In this document: positions 34,913-44,400 of the stretch, piece after piece | Layout of the letters: each line of letters begins with the position of its first letter | Numbering within the stretch: the stretch's first letter is position 1 | Origin: Coleofasciculus sp040219735 | GTDB taxonomy: Bacteria; Cyanobacteriota; Cyanobacteriia; Cyanobacteriales; Coleofasciculaceae | Reading direction: 5' to 3' (one strand) | Length of the DNA: 64,000 nt | NCBI GenBank assembly: GCA_040219735.1 | Contig: JAVJRX010000134.1 | The notes under the pieces: model-generated | What the model was told of the DNA's origin: nothing | Seen by the model: only the letters and a program-made list of their open reading frames with translations | Database searches by the model: none | Translations under genes and position numbers: made by a program

Positions 34913-36940
34913 TCACCCGGATTTCATATCTGCGATCGCACTCCTCGTCATCGCCGCAATAGCTTTATCTGTGGCTTTGGGTAAATGGTAATATTTCCCA
35001 CCCGCCTGCTTCGCCAATTCCTTAGCAAACCCCGTAGACACAAACTTATTTTCCGTATCAATCACCAATAACTGAATTCCCATTGCCCGAATTCGAGCCG
35101 CAATATCCAACAGTTCCCCCTTAATATCCGGCTTTTCGCCCTCGGCTATCGGTTCCCCCAAGGAACGGGCTAAGGAAATATTCCCTCGTCCATCGGTAAT
35201 TGCCACAATCACCACCTGACCGATATCTCCCGACATTTTGGCATTCACCCCCACACGCACCGCCTGGGTTAACCCATGTGCCAACGGGGAACCGCCACCA
35301 CAAGGTAACCGATCTAACCGCCCCCGCGCCAAAGCAATGGAACGGGTGGGGGGTAACAACACCTCCGCTTGTTCGCCGCGAAAGGGAATTAGGGAAACTT
35401 GGTCGCGGTTTTGATAGGCTTCAGTCAGAAGTTGCATCACTGCACCCTTAGCCGACTGCATTCGGTTGAGTGCCATTGAACCCGAAGCATCAACCACAAA
35501 TACCACCAACGCCCCGGCTTTACGGGCTAGGCGTTTAGAGCGCAAATCTCCCGACTCTACGATAACCTTACGGTTCGGCTGGCGTTCCCGGCGTCCTTTC
35601 TGATAGGGTGCAGCCGCCCGTAATGTGGCATCAACGGCGATGCGTTTAACCGCACCTTTGGGTAACATGGGCTTGACATATCGCCCACGATCATCAGAAA
35701 AAATAATACTGCGGGTTCCCGATTTTCCTTGCCGCTGCGCCATTTGAGCGAAGTAGAGGACGCTGGGATCGAGAACGACTCCCTCGGTATCAAAGATGAA
35801 TTCTTCGGGGACGCTGGGAGGTTCTTGTTCTTGTTCCGGTTCCTGTTGATCCTCTTCTTCTTCCTTATCCTCCGGTTCGTCTTGGTCTTGGGAAGACTCA
35901 TTCTGAGGCGGTGGGGGTGGAGGTGGCGGTGGGGGTTCTTCTGGTGGGGTCTGGACGATGGTAGAACGGGGGACAATCACCAATTCCACGGCGCGTTTCA
36001 AATCGTCAGCACTAACCGTCTGACGCCCATCTAGGGCGGCTGAGGCTTTGGCAACACGCACGGCAAACAGTTCCGCCCGATGTCCTTGGACGCCACCCCG
36101 CAGGGCTTCTTCTACGAGATAAGCAATTTGGTCATGAGTAATTTGTACCTCTTTGAGCCATTCCCGTGCCAGAATAATATCGGTTTTCAGGTTATCTATG
36201 TCTTCGTTATACTGCTCAATAAAGGCTTGGGGTGAGGTGGTGTACGCGATCGCGCCTTCGACGGCTTGCACCCGCTGATCCAGTGCCAGCACTCCATCGG
36301 CGGATAGGGTAATCGCAATTCTATCGAGTAAATGCTCCCGCAGGGGTCCTTCGTCTGGGTTGTAGGTGGCGATTAATAGGGGTTTGCAGGGATGCTGAAA
36401 ACTAATTCCCTCCCGTTCGATTTGGTTGCGCCCTTCGGTGAGAACGCTTAAGAGTTGGTTGGCGATTTGGTCATCGAGGAGGTTGATTTCATCAATATAT
36501 AAAATACCCCGATGTGCTTGGGCTAAAAGTCCAGGTTGAAAAACAGGTTCGCCTTGTTGCATCGATTTCTCCACATCCACCGAACCTAAGAGGCGATCTT
36601 CGGTGGTTCCCAGGGGAATTTGCACAAAGGGTGCGGGGATAATTTCTGTCTCAACAGTGGCGGGTTCAATCCCTTGGGCTAAAAGCTGATCATCCCATTC
36701 TTGAGGATAATCGGGATGGCAATTAGACAGAGAACCCTTGACCACTTCAATGGGGGGAAGGAGGGCGTGGAGAGCGCGTGCCATCACGGATTTCGCCGTT
36801 CCCCGTCGTCCCGCGATCGCAACTCCTCCTAATCCGGGGTCAACCGCCGCCAACAGGAGCGCTAATTTAATCGCTTCTTGACCCACGACAGCCGTTAGGG
36901 GAAAATTGGTTATTGCTGTGGGAGAGTTCAGCACAGGCAT
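34913..36940 (-). CDS. chlD: Magnesium chelatase subunit D
   Basis: The AAA+/integrin-I subunit of magnesium chelatase, which inserts Mg into protoporphyrin IX together with ChlI and ChlH. Residues of about 1-330 are an AAA+ module: AIAGRRGTAKSVMARAL at the P-loop (about 38-54), ILYIDEINLLDDQ at Walker B. A long Pro-rich then Glu/Asp-rich linker (about 332-385, ten prolines in a row) follows. The last 280 residues are a von Willebrand A domain with the MIDAS motif DASGSMALNRM (about residue 485) and TDGRGN. 675 aa is the normal cyanobacterial length. It is single, convergent with a Uma2 gene. Confidence 0.95.
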   Translation of the reverse strand: MPVLNSPTAITNFPLTAVVGQEAIKLALLLAAVDPGLGGVAIAGRRGTAKSVMARALHALLPPIEVVKGSLSNCHPDYPQEWDDQLLAQGIEPATVETEIIPAPFVQIPLGTTEDRLLGSVDVEKSMQQGEPVFQPGLLAQAHRGILYIDEINLLDDQIANQLLSVLTEGRNQIEREGISFQHPCKPLLIATYNPDEGPLREHLLDRIAITLSADGVLALDQRVQAVEGAIAYTTSPQAFIEQYNEDIDNLKTDIILAREWLKEVQITHDQIAYLVEEALRGGVQGHRAELFAVRVAKASAALDGRQTVSADDLKRAVELVIVPRSTIVQTPPEEPPPPPPPPPPQNESSQDQDEPEDKEEEEDQQEPEQEQEPPSVPEEFIFDTEGVVLDPSVLYFAQMAQRQGKSGTRSIIFSDDRGRYVKPMLPKGAVKRIAVDATLRAAAPYQKGRRERQPNRKVIVESGDLRSKRLARKAGALVVFVVDASGSMALNRMQSAKGAVMQLLTEAYQNRDQVSLIPFRGEQAEVLLPPTRSIALARGRLDRLPCGGGSPLAHGLTQAVRVGVNAKMSGDIGQVVIVAITDGRGNISLARSLGEPIAEGEKPDIKGELLDIAARIRAMGIQLLVIDTENKFVSTGFAKELAKQAGGKYYHLPKATDKAIAAMTRSAIADMKSG

Positions 36941-37061
36941 AAGGCAACCATGACACTATCAGTTTTTCAGCATACCGCGTCCTGGAGTCGTTTGGACGGT
37001 TAACGGAAAAATCTGACGAATGACAAACAATGACGATCTCCACCATTACCTTGTATTGTGT

Positions 37062-38333
37062 CTACCTACTTACAGGTTTTTTCGTCAATACTGCCTCTTC
37101 GATAATATCGGCGGCTCGTTTGACGCCACCGGATTGACGCATGAGCGCCTGTAGATTTAAAGCATTCTGTTTATAAGACTCTTGCGTTAGCACTTTTTTT
37201 ATTGCATTTCGCAATCGAGAAACCCTCAATTTCTTCAGGGGTATCACTTCCCCAGTCCCTGTCCAAGCAATACGTGCAGCTACGGCAGGCTGGTCATTGG
37301 TTACCGGAATTGCTACCAGGGGGACTCCATAACTCAACGATTCTAATGTTGTATGTAATCCGGCATGGGTAATGGTGAGGGTGGCTTTTTTCAGAAGTTC
37401 TAACTGAGGAGCAAAACTAACCACAATCGGATTCCCAGGTAATTGGGGTAGTGATTCGGGCGGCATAGAACCTGCCAAAGATACCACTAATTGTACATCC
37501 AATCCTTCACAGGCAGAGGCAATGGTTTGAAACACTTCAATTCGCTTATTTTGTATCGTCCCCATAGAGGCATAAATCAACGGTTGTCCCGTTAATTTTT
37601 CATAAGGAAACGAAAGGGGTTTCCGATTAGCGGGGTTATGGAACGGTCCTGTGAAATGGAAATAGTCGGGTAAATCTGTTCGCGGAAACTCAAACTCAGC
37701 GGGTTGATGACTGATTTGAACCAGTTTAGAGTAGGCATCATTGCGGGTTGCGAAGGGGGGCAATTTCCACGCTTGGCGATAGTTTTCCACGACATCCCAA
37801 ATGGGTTTATCGATGTAATTGAGTACCCTATACCCTGCTTGGTTACGCCAATGTCCCCACCACGTCGGGCTATAGCGCCAAGGTGTATTCCACGGCGGAA
37901 TACTTGGATGTTGATGGGTCACTAAACCACTACACAAGGTAACAAAGGGAATGTCAAGATACTCAGCGACTGTTCCACCTTCAAAGGAGGTATTATCGAC
38001 CAGAAGGACTTCTACACCAACGTCCTTACAGGCTTCTGGGGCGTCTCGTAGTAATACATCTACCCATTGTGACATTAGATGACTAACATATCTCATGGCG
38101 CTGAGTCCACTCCTTTGCCCTAACCCAGACAAATATTGAGCCATTGCTCCGGCGGGAAACTCGGACTGACCAATCGCTCTATATTCCAAACCCCTGGCTA
38201 CTGTCTGAGATTGAACCTCGATGGAACCACAGAGGGTGAGGTGATGACCGCGCTGTTTCAGTTCGTTTCCCAGGTTAAACATCAGGTTGAGATGGCTGGC
38301 TGCAGCGGGGCAGATGATACCAAAATGCGTCAT
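37062..38333 (-). CDS. Family 1 (UGT-like) glycosyltransferase
   Basis: A 423-aa GT-B enzyme of the GT1/MGT type. The N-terminal acceptor domain starts THFGIICPAAASHLNLMFNL, where HLN contains the catalytic-base histidine. The C-terminal donor domain has YASMGTIQNKRIEVFQTIA and the PSPG-like box ITHAGLHTTLESLSYGVPLVAIPVTNDQP. Such enzymes glycosylate lipophilic small molecules, for example carotenoids or macrolides. A carotenoid or other lipid acceptor is possible here, but the sequence alone does not show it. Separate from chlD by 121 bases and on the same strand. Confidence 0.85.
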   Translation of the reverse strand: MTHFGIICPAAASHLNLMFNLGNELKQRGHHLTLCGSIEVQSQTVARGLEYRAIGQSEFPAGAMAQYLSGLGQRSGLSAMRYVSHLMSQWVDVLLRDAPEACKDVGVEVLLVDNTSFEGGTVAEYLDIPFVTLCSGLVTHQHPSIPPWNTPWRYSPTWWGHWRNQAGYRVLNYIDKPIWDVVENYRQAWKLPPFATRNDAYSKLVQISHQPAEFEFPRTDLPDYFHFTGPFHNPANRKPLSFPYEKLTGQPLIYASMGTIQNKRIEVFQTIASACEGLDVQLVVSLAGSMPPESLPQLPGNPIVVSFAPQLELLKKATLTITHAGLHTTLESLSYGVPLVAIPVTNDQPAVAARIAWTGTGEVIPLKKLRVSRLRNAIKKVLTQESYKQNALNLQALMRQSGGVKRAADIIEEAVLTKKPVSR

Positions 38334-38522
38334 ATATTTTATTTTTCGAGTTTATTGTATATTCTTAAACTGAATAAACCTCTATTAAATACCAATTTAA
38401 GCCTCAAAAGCAACAGGATTGAGTGTGTCTAAATCAGTTGTGAAATAAAAGGGGCTCAGGCAAGCCGTTTACTTTGGGTTTTACCCAATGACGATTTAAC
38501 AACTCCAGGACTATCAATTCAA

Positions 38523-39737
38523 CTACCCCACGCTACTAACTGATGTTCTAGCAGGAGTTTTAACTGCTAAGGGTAAAATTATTTTGAACGTAGAACCTAC
38601 TCCCACCTCAGAATCAAGCTGAATTTCTCCTTGCAACAGTTTAACTAACCGCGAGACGATCGCTAATCCCAATCCGGTACTATCGGGTAAGCGATTAGTC
38701 CGGGAACCACCGCGAAAGTAGGGTTCAAAAATTTGAGCTTGGTCTTCTGGGGCAATCCCAATCCCGGTATCCGCCACTGCGATCGCAAATTTATCATTTT
38801 GATGATTACACTCAACCTGGCAGCTGATGGTAATGCTTCCCGTTTCGGTGTAACGAATGGCATTACTGACCAAATTCGTGATAATCTGTTCAAGTCGCAA
38901 GGGGTCAGAGGTAACTTGCTTGGGAGCGAGTTCGTAATCTACCGTTATCTTGAGGTCTTTCTCACTGGCTGAGGGCGTTAACGTGTCTACCACGTTGTTG
39001 ATCAAAGCGCAGACATCAAGCACCTCTGCGTGCAATGTTACCTGTCCTGCTTCATGACGAGAGACTTCTAGAGAATCGTTGATTAGATGCAAAATCTGTT
39101 GTCCATTTCTAAGTACGCGCTCAATGTGATCGAGACTGACAACCGTGTCTTGGGTTTTATGTTGGCGTACAAATAGATCCGAAGATATCAGAATCGCCTG
39201 TAGCGGATTTTTCAGATCATGGGCTAAATGGGCTAAATTCTCTCGATGGGTTTCAACCAAGCGCGTCAATTCGTGATTGGTGAGGTTCACTTGACTTTGC
39301 AGCTTTTCTAACTCCTGCAATCGTTCTTCTGTATAACTGTTGAAACAGCGACCAATCACTTCATCCAGTGCCATATCAATGATACGGGTGGCTTGCAAAA
39401 CTTCAGCGCTCGATCCCCGCAGTAGATCCGGTTCTAAATGAGAAAAGATAATCTGGCGCAGAATCCGATACTCTCGTGCTACTTCGGTTGGATCGTAGCC
39501 TTGTTTGGCTCTAATCACACCATGTTCTAAACCTTTCTCTTCAATTGTTTGAAGTGCACCGTTTTCACAGTCACAAAGGACTTTGGCAATCGCTCGCAGT
39601 ACTGAGGGTAAACCATCCAGCACCGCCTTATAGGTGAGTTCATGGGCACTTTCGAGTTCCCCATCTTGGCGAACAGCTTCCACCCAATTATTGACGATTG
39701 AGTCCAGTTTATTCAGTAATTCCTGAGAAAAATTCAT
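38523..39737 (-). CDS. Histidine kinase with RsbRD-type N-terminal sensor domain
   Basis: A 404-aa cytosolic sensor kinase. Residues of about 5-140 are an RsbRD_N-like helical domain (FSQELLNKLDSIVNNWVEAV, then a long all-helix region). A coiled-coil linker precedes HisKA with LAHLAHDLKNPLQAILI (phospho-His in HDLKNP at about 171). The HATPase has NLVSNAIRYTETG (N box), VADTGIGIAPEDQ (G1), RGGS and TGLGLAIVSRL (G2). ATG 39737 is chosen because it aligns with a 43-aa homologous start just upstream; the TTG at 39749 is weak. Input signal unknown, no membrane helices. A partial duplicate of its N-terminus lies at 39757-39888. Confidence 0.88.
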   Translation of the reverse strand: MNFSQELLNKLDSIVNNWVEAVRQDGELESAHELTYKAVLDGLPSVLRAIAKVLCDCENGALQTIEEKGLEHGVIRAKQGYDPTEVAREYRILRQIIFSHLEPDLLRGSSAEVLQATRIIDMALDEVIGRCFNSYTEERLQELEKLQSQVNLTNHELTRLVETHRENLAHLAHDLKNPLQAILISSDLFVRQHKTQDTVVSLDHIERVLRNGQQILHLINDSLEVSRHEAGQVTLHAEVLDVCALINNVVDTLTPSASEKDLKITVDYELAPKQVTSDPLRLEQIITNLVSNAIRYTETGSITISCQVECNHQNDKFAIAVADTGIGIAPEDQAQIFEPYFRGGSRTNRLPDSTGLGLAIVSRLVKLLQGEIQLDSEVGVGSTFKIILPLAVKTPARTSVSSVG

Positions 39738-39756
39738 ACTTTTAGGCAATTAACCT

Positions 39757-39888
39757 TTACTGTTTCCTTTTACGGGGGTTACACCCACATTGTTTTGCGC
39801 TCTCCATCTCTGCATCAGAACGAACCGCTTCAATCCAATGCTTGACGATTGTGTCAAGCTTATTTAACAACTCTTGACTAAAATCCAT
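39757..39888 (-). pseudogene. Remnant of a duplicated RsbRD-kinase N-terminus
   Basis: A 43-codon frame MDFSQELLNKLDTIVKHW... runs up to TAA at 39757. Its first 31 codons match residues 1-31 of the downstream kinase at 23 positions (MNFSQELLNKLDSIVNNW). After that it diverges into CGCNPRKRKQ. It lies directly upstream of the kinase in the same orientation. It is best read as the 5' end left after a tandem duplication and deletion, or possibly a leader peptide. Confidence 0.75.
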
Positions 39889-40059
39889 AGTTGAGGTTTG
39901 CCGCCCAGTCAAAATCAATTAAGGTGAACCCATTATAAATCCAGTATAGGTCTAACTTCTGTCTTTAGGGGGTTGTAGGTGGAAGCCTGAAGATTTTATA
40001 AGAATTGTACGGTTTAGCCAGTTGATGTGCTGACGCCAATCAGTGATGGAGTCATGGTG

Positions 40060-41112
40060 ATGAATTTTAAGATTATTAGAGAACTATTTCAGGAAACGAT
40101 TCAAGAATGGCAAGAGGATAAAGCGTCACGTTTAGCCGCCGCCTTAGCCTATTACACAGTGTTTTCCTTAGCACCGCTATTAATTATCGCGATCGCGATC
40201 GCAGGTTCTATTTTTGGTCCCGAAGCGGCGCGGGGGGAAATTGTCCAGCAAATTCAAGGGTTGGTTGGTACGGAGGGAGCTAAGGTGATTGAAACGGCAA
40301 TTGAAAATGCTAATCAACCCAATATTAGCAATATTGCCTCCATTATCAGTATTATTGTTCTGCTTTTTGGTGCTTCGGGAGTCTTCGCCCAACTGCAAGA
40401 TGCCTTGAATACGGTTTGGGGAGTACAACCTAAACCGGGACGTCCAGTTAAAGGCTTTTTACAGAAACGGTTATTGTCCTTTTCTATTGTGCTGGGGGTT
40501 GGCTTTTTACTCTTAGTTTCCTTGATTATCAGTGCCGTGTTATCTGCGGTGATTAATTATGCCAGTGATTTACTCTTGGGAATGGAATTTCTTTGGTCAC
40601 TTTTAAACTGGGGGCTTTCTCTGAGCGTAATCACGCTGCTATTTGCGATGATGTACAAGTTTCTTCCGGATGTTAAAATTAGCTGGAGTGATGTCTGGAT
40701 TGGGGCGATTATCACCGCCATACTTTTCACAATTGGTAACTCTTTAATTGGCATGTATTTAGGGCGGGGTGGTTTTGCCTCAACCTATGGTGCAGCGGGT
40801 TCGTTAGTGGTTTTTCTGGCTTGGGTTTATTATTCAGCCCAAATTCTTTTTCTGGGGGCAGAATTTACTCAAGTTTATGCGAGAAAATTTGGGGCAGAAA
40901 TCGTTCCCGATAAACATGCAATTCAACTCACTGAAGAAGCGCGGGCAAAACAAGGAATTCCTCGGACAGAAACCTTAGAAAAAGCCGCAGAAAATCCAGG
41001 TCAGTCGCCAAAATCTTCCTCCAGAAAAAAGTCAGGTAATCCGGGGGCTAAAGCGTTGAAAGCCTACAATGATGTAGCCAGAAAAATGGGCTTAAATAAA
41101 AAAGAAAAGTAG
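40060..41112 (+). CDS. YihY/BrkB family inner-membrane protein
   Basis: A 350-aa protein with about six transmembrane helices. Characteristic features are SRLAAALAYYTVFSLAPLLI (first helix with ALAYYTxFSLAP signature), LFGASGVFAQLQDALNTVWGV, and GGFASTYGAAGSLVVFLAWVYYSAQILFLGAEF. The C-terminal 70 residues are charged and probably cytosolic. ATG 40060 is well placed behind a TGGAG at 40047-40051. The frame also opens at 40027 and 40054. Family members are UPF0761 proteins of unknown function, not RNase BN as once thought. It precedes the decayed receiver domain of the hybrid kinase, in the same direction. Confidence 0.9.
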   Translation: MNFKIIRELFQETIQEWQEDKASRLAAALAYYTVFSLAPLLIIAIAIAGSIFGPEAARGEIVQQIQGLVGTEGAKVIETAIENANQPNISNIASIISIIVLLFGASGVFAQLQDALNTVWGVQPKPGRPVKGFLQKRLLSFSIVLGVGFLLLVSLIISAVLSAVINYASDLLLGMEFLWSLLNWGLSLSVITLLFAMMYKFLPDVKISWSDVWIGAIITAILFTIGNSLIGMYLGRGGFASTYGAAGSLVVFLAWVYYSAQILFLGAEFTQVYARKFGAEIVPDKHAIQLTEEARAKQGIPRTETLEKAAENPGQSPKSSSRKKSGNPGAKALKAYNDVARKMGLNKKEK

Positions 41113-41153
41113 GATTAAGCGGTTCGGCATTTAAACCTGAATGTCAATAATAA

Positions 41154-41417
41154 ATGGCAAAATCCTTACTCGAAGCGGCTTTCGGGGAAAATGCCTCCAT
41201 TGAAGTGGCGGAAAGTGGGGCAGAAGCATTAACGGTTTTTGCTGATAGTCTAGAGGAGGGTGGTGACGTAGCCGTCGTTATGGCTGACTACCTTATGCCA
41301 GGAATGAGAGGAGATGAACTGCTGACGTGCATCTATCAACGTTCTCCCGCTACCCTGAAAATTATGCTCACCAGACAAGCTGATTGGGCGGGAGTAGTTA
41401 TGGGATTAACTCGGTAG
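41154..41417 (+). pseudogene. Decayed response-regulator receiver domain, 5' part of hybrid kinase
   Basis: An 87-codon frame encodes most of a receiver domain: GAEALTVF, the phospho-acceptor aspartate in VVMADYLMPGMRGDEL, and KIMLTRQAD, where the usual LTGQAD has become LTRQAD. The N-terminal strand with the acidic pair (DDE) is missing. The frame stops at 41417 after GLTR, while the expected continuation (INSVDLYRYICKPW) is present at 41408-41449 in another frame. So the domain is both truncated and frameshifted, by one base near 41385-41405. Confidence 0.7.
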
Positions 41418-44400
41418 ACTTATATCGTTATATCTGTAAACCGTGGCAAAGCATTGACTTACACCTAGCCGTGAAAGAAGCCCTGCGACAGTATCATCAA
41501 GACCAAGAATTGACTCAAAAAACAGCACAACTGGATCAAATGAATCAGGGATTAAACCAAGCCGTATTAATTACCAAACTCCAAGAGAGTGAACATTGCC
41601 TCAAACAGCTTCTCGATGCTGTACCTATGGGTATTTTTGTGTCAGAAGCTGATGGGAAACTTTACTATGTGAATCAAACTGGTGAGCAAGTTTTCGGTCA
41701 AGGAATGGTTGAGTCAATGGCGGCGGATCAATTAATGGAAACCTATCGGGTTTATCAGGCGGGAACTGATCAATTTTATCCCCCGAATCGCCATCCCTTA
41801 TGGCAAGCCTTACAAGGGAAACGGGTACGAGTTGATGATATGGAAATCTGTCGCCGCGATCGCACCATTCCCCTAGAAGCCTGGGGCGCCCCAATCTATG
41901 ATCGTCAGGGAAATCTGACTCATGCGATCGCGGCGTTTGCTGATATCTCTCAACGTCAGCAGGCTGAGCGGGTTTTAGCCGATTATAATCAGAGTTTAGA
42001 ACAACAAGTTGCGGCACAGACGATTGCTCCGGATAGTCGCGATCGCAAACAAGCCGAAGCAACCCTGAAAATCCGCGCCCGCCAACAAGCCGCAATTGCT
42101 CAATTTGGACAAACTGCATTAGTGGAAACCGATGTCTCTCAGCTAATGGATCAAGCCGTAACTCTGCTGGCTCAAACCTTGGAGGTAAACTATGCCAAAG
42201 TGTTACAACTTTTACCCGATGGGGAGACATTATTCCTAAAAGCTGCGGTAGGCTGGCAAGGGGAATTAGTTAGTCACGTCACAATTAGCACAGAAGGCTA
42301 TATTCTACCCCACAATGAACCCGTTATTGTTGAAGATTTACGCACAGAGACTCGTTTTGGGGGTTCACGCCTGTTGCAGGATCAGGGGATAATTAGCGGT
42401 ATTAGTGTGATTATCCCCGATCGCGCTCAACCCTTTGGAGTTTTGGGCGTATATACCTCACAACCCCGCCAATTTAGTCAGGATGATGTTCACTTTCTCC
42501 AAGGAATTGCCTATATCCTAGCAACAGCCATTGATCGCCAACGAGCAGACATCGCCTTACGCCAAAGTGAAGCCAGAAATCAAGCGATTATCGATGCGAT
42601 TCCTGATTTAATGTTTCGGCTCAACGCTGATGGGATGATCACCGATTATATCGCTCCTGGGGATAGACTAGACTTAATTTACCCAACCTGCGATCGCATT
42701 GGCAGCAGCATCCACGACTGTCTGCCATCAGACGTAGCCCAAACCTGTCTGTACCATCTACATCAGGCGTTGCTAAGGGAAGAAACCCAAATTTATGAAC
42801 AGCATCATTGGAGCAATGGTAAGCTGCACTACGAAGAAGTGCGGGTTGTGGTAACTAGGGACAATGAAGCCCTATTTATTATCCGAGACATTAGTCAACG
42901 CAAGCAAGCTGAGGCACAAATTGCCTTTCAAGCCTCTCTACTGGATCAAGTTAGTAACGCTGTCATTGCCACAGATTTAGCCGGAACCATTATCTACACC
43001 AATCAATTTGCCCAGGGTTTATATCAACTCAACCCAGAAACCATACTCGGTCAATCCATTCTTGATGTTACCGTACTTCCCCAAGATCAAGCCCTGGCGC
43101 AGGAAATTTTAGCGGGTGTTCAAGAAAATGGTTATTGGGAGGGAGAATTCACGGTTAAATGCCAAGACGGTAGCACCTTCCCGGTTTATGCCACCAATAC
43201 CCTAATTCGAGATCACCAAGGAAATCACATCGGCTATGTGGGTGTGAGTACTGATATTAGCACTCAAAAACAAGCGGAGGAACAACTGCGCCAAAGTAAA
43301 CATTTTATCGAACAGATTGCGGCGGCTTCACCCTATTGCTTATATATTTATGACCTCATCGAAAATCGCAATATCTACAGCAATCAAGAAATTGCCACCA
43401 TTCTGGGTTATACACCCGCACAAATTCAAGCCATGGGAGAGAATTTTATCTCCAGCCTACTGCACCCCGATGACTTCACTATCGTCTCAGAAAAATGGCA
43501 AAAGTTAGCGAATGCGGCGGATGGGGAAATTTTCGAGTTAGAGTACCGGATGCAGGATGCCCAAGGGAAATGGCATACTCTATGGGGGCGGGAGACTGTA
43601 TTTGCTAGAACTCCAGATGGCACCGTTAAACAGGTGATTGGTACGGCAATTGATATCACCGAACGCAAACAAGCAGAAGTTGCATTACGCAACAGTGAGC
43701 AACTCTACCGTACCATGGCAAGACATTTCCCCAATGGGGCAATTTTCTTGTTTGATCATAATTTGCGTTATTTAGTCGCCGATGGTCAAGGGTTAGGTTC
43801 CTCAGGATCAGGATATAGCCGAAATGTATTAGAAGGAAAAACCATTTGGGAGGCTTTATCCGACTCAGAATCTGCCTTGGTTGAACCCCTATATCGCAAC
43901 GCTTTGGCAGGGATAGAACAAACTCTGGAAATACCTTATCACAATTGCATTCATCTGGTGCAAACTCGGGCAGTGCAAAATGATACTGGAGAAATTATTG
44001 CGGGTATGGTTGTCGTGCAGGATATCACAGAACGCAAACAAGCAGAGAAATCCCTGAGAGAACGGGAAGCGTTTTTACGCAGTATCTACGACGGAATTGA
44101 AGCGGCTGTCTTTATCGTTGATGTTCAAGAATTGGGTGAATTTCGCTATGTTAGCATTAACCCAGCCCATGAACGGATGTCAGGTCTTCTCTCCTCACAA
44201 ATAAGCGGTAAGACTCCCCAAGAAGCCTTCATTCCAGAAGTGGCACAGGCGGTGTCTGAACGGTATCATGCCTGTGTTGAGGCGGGAGAACAGATTACCT
44301 ATGAAGAATGTCGGCAGATTCAGGGACAAAAAACCTGGTGGATTACTAATTTAACCCCTCTGCGAGACAGCAACTGGCGAATCTATCGACTGATTGGTAC

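Noticed and set aside
41625..42230. Minus-strand frame of 201 codons opposite the hybrid kinase
   Set aside because: Proline/arginine-rich shadow of the PAS/GAF coding region; no family resemblance.
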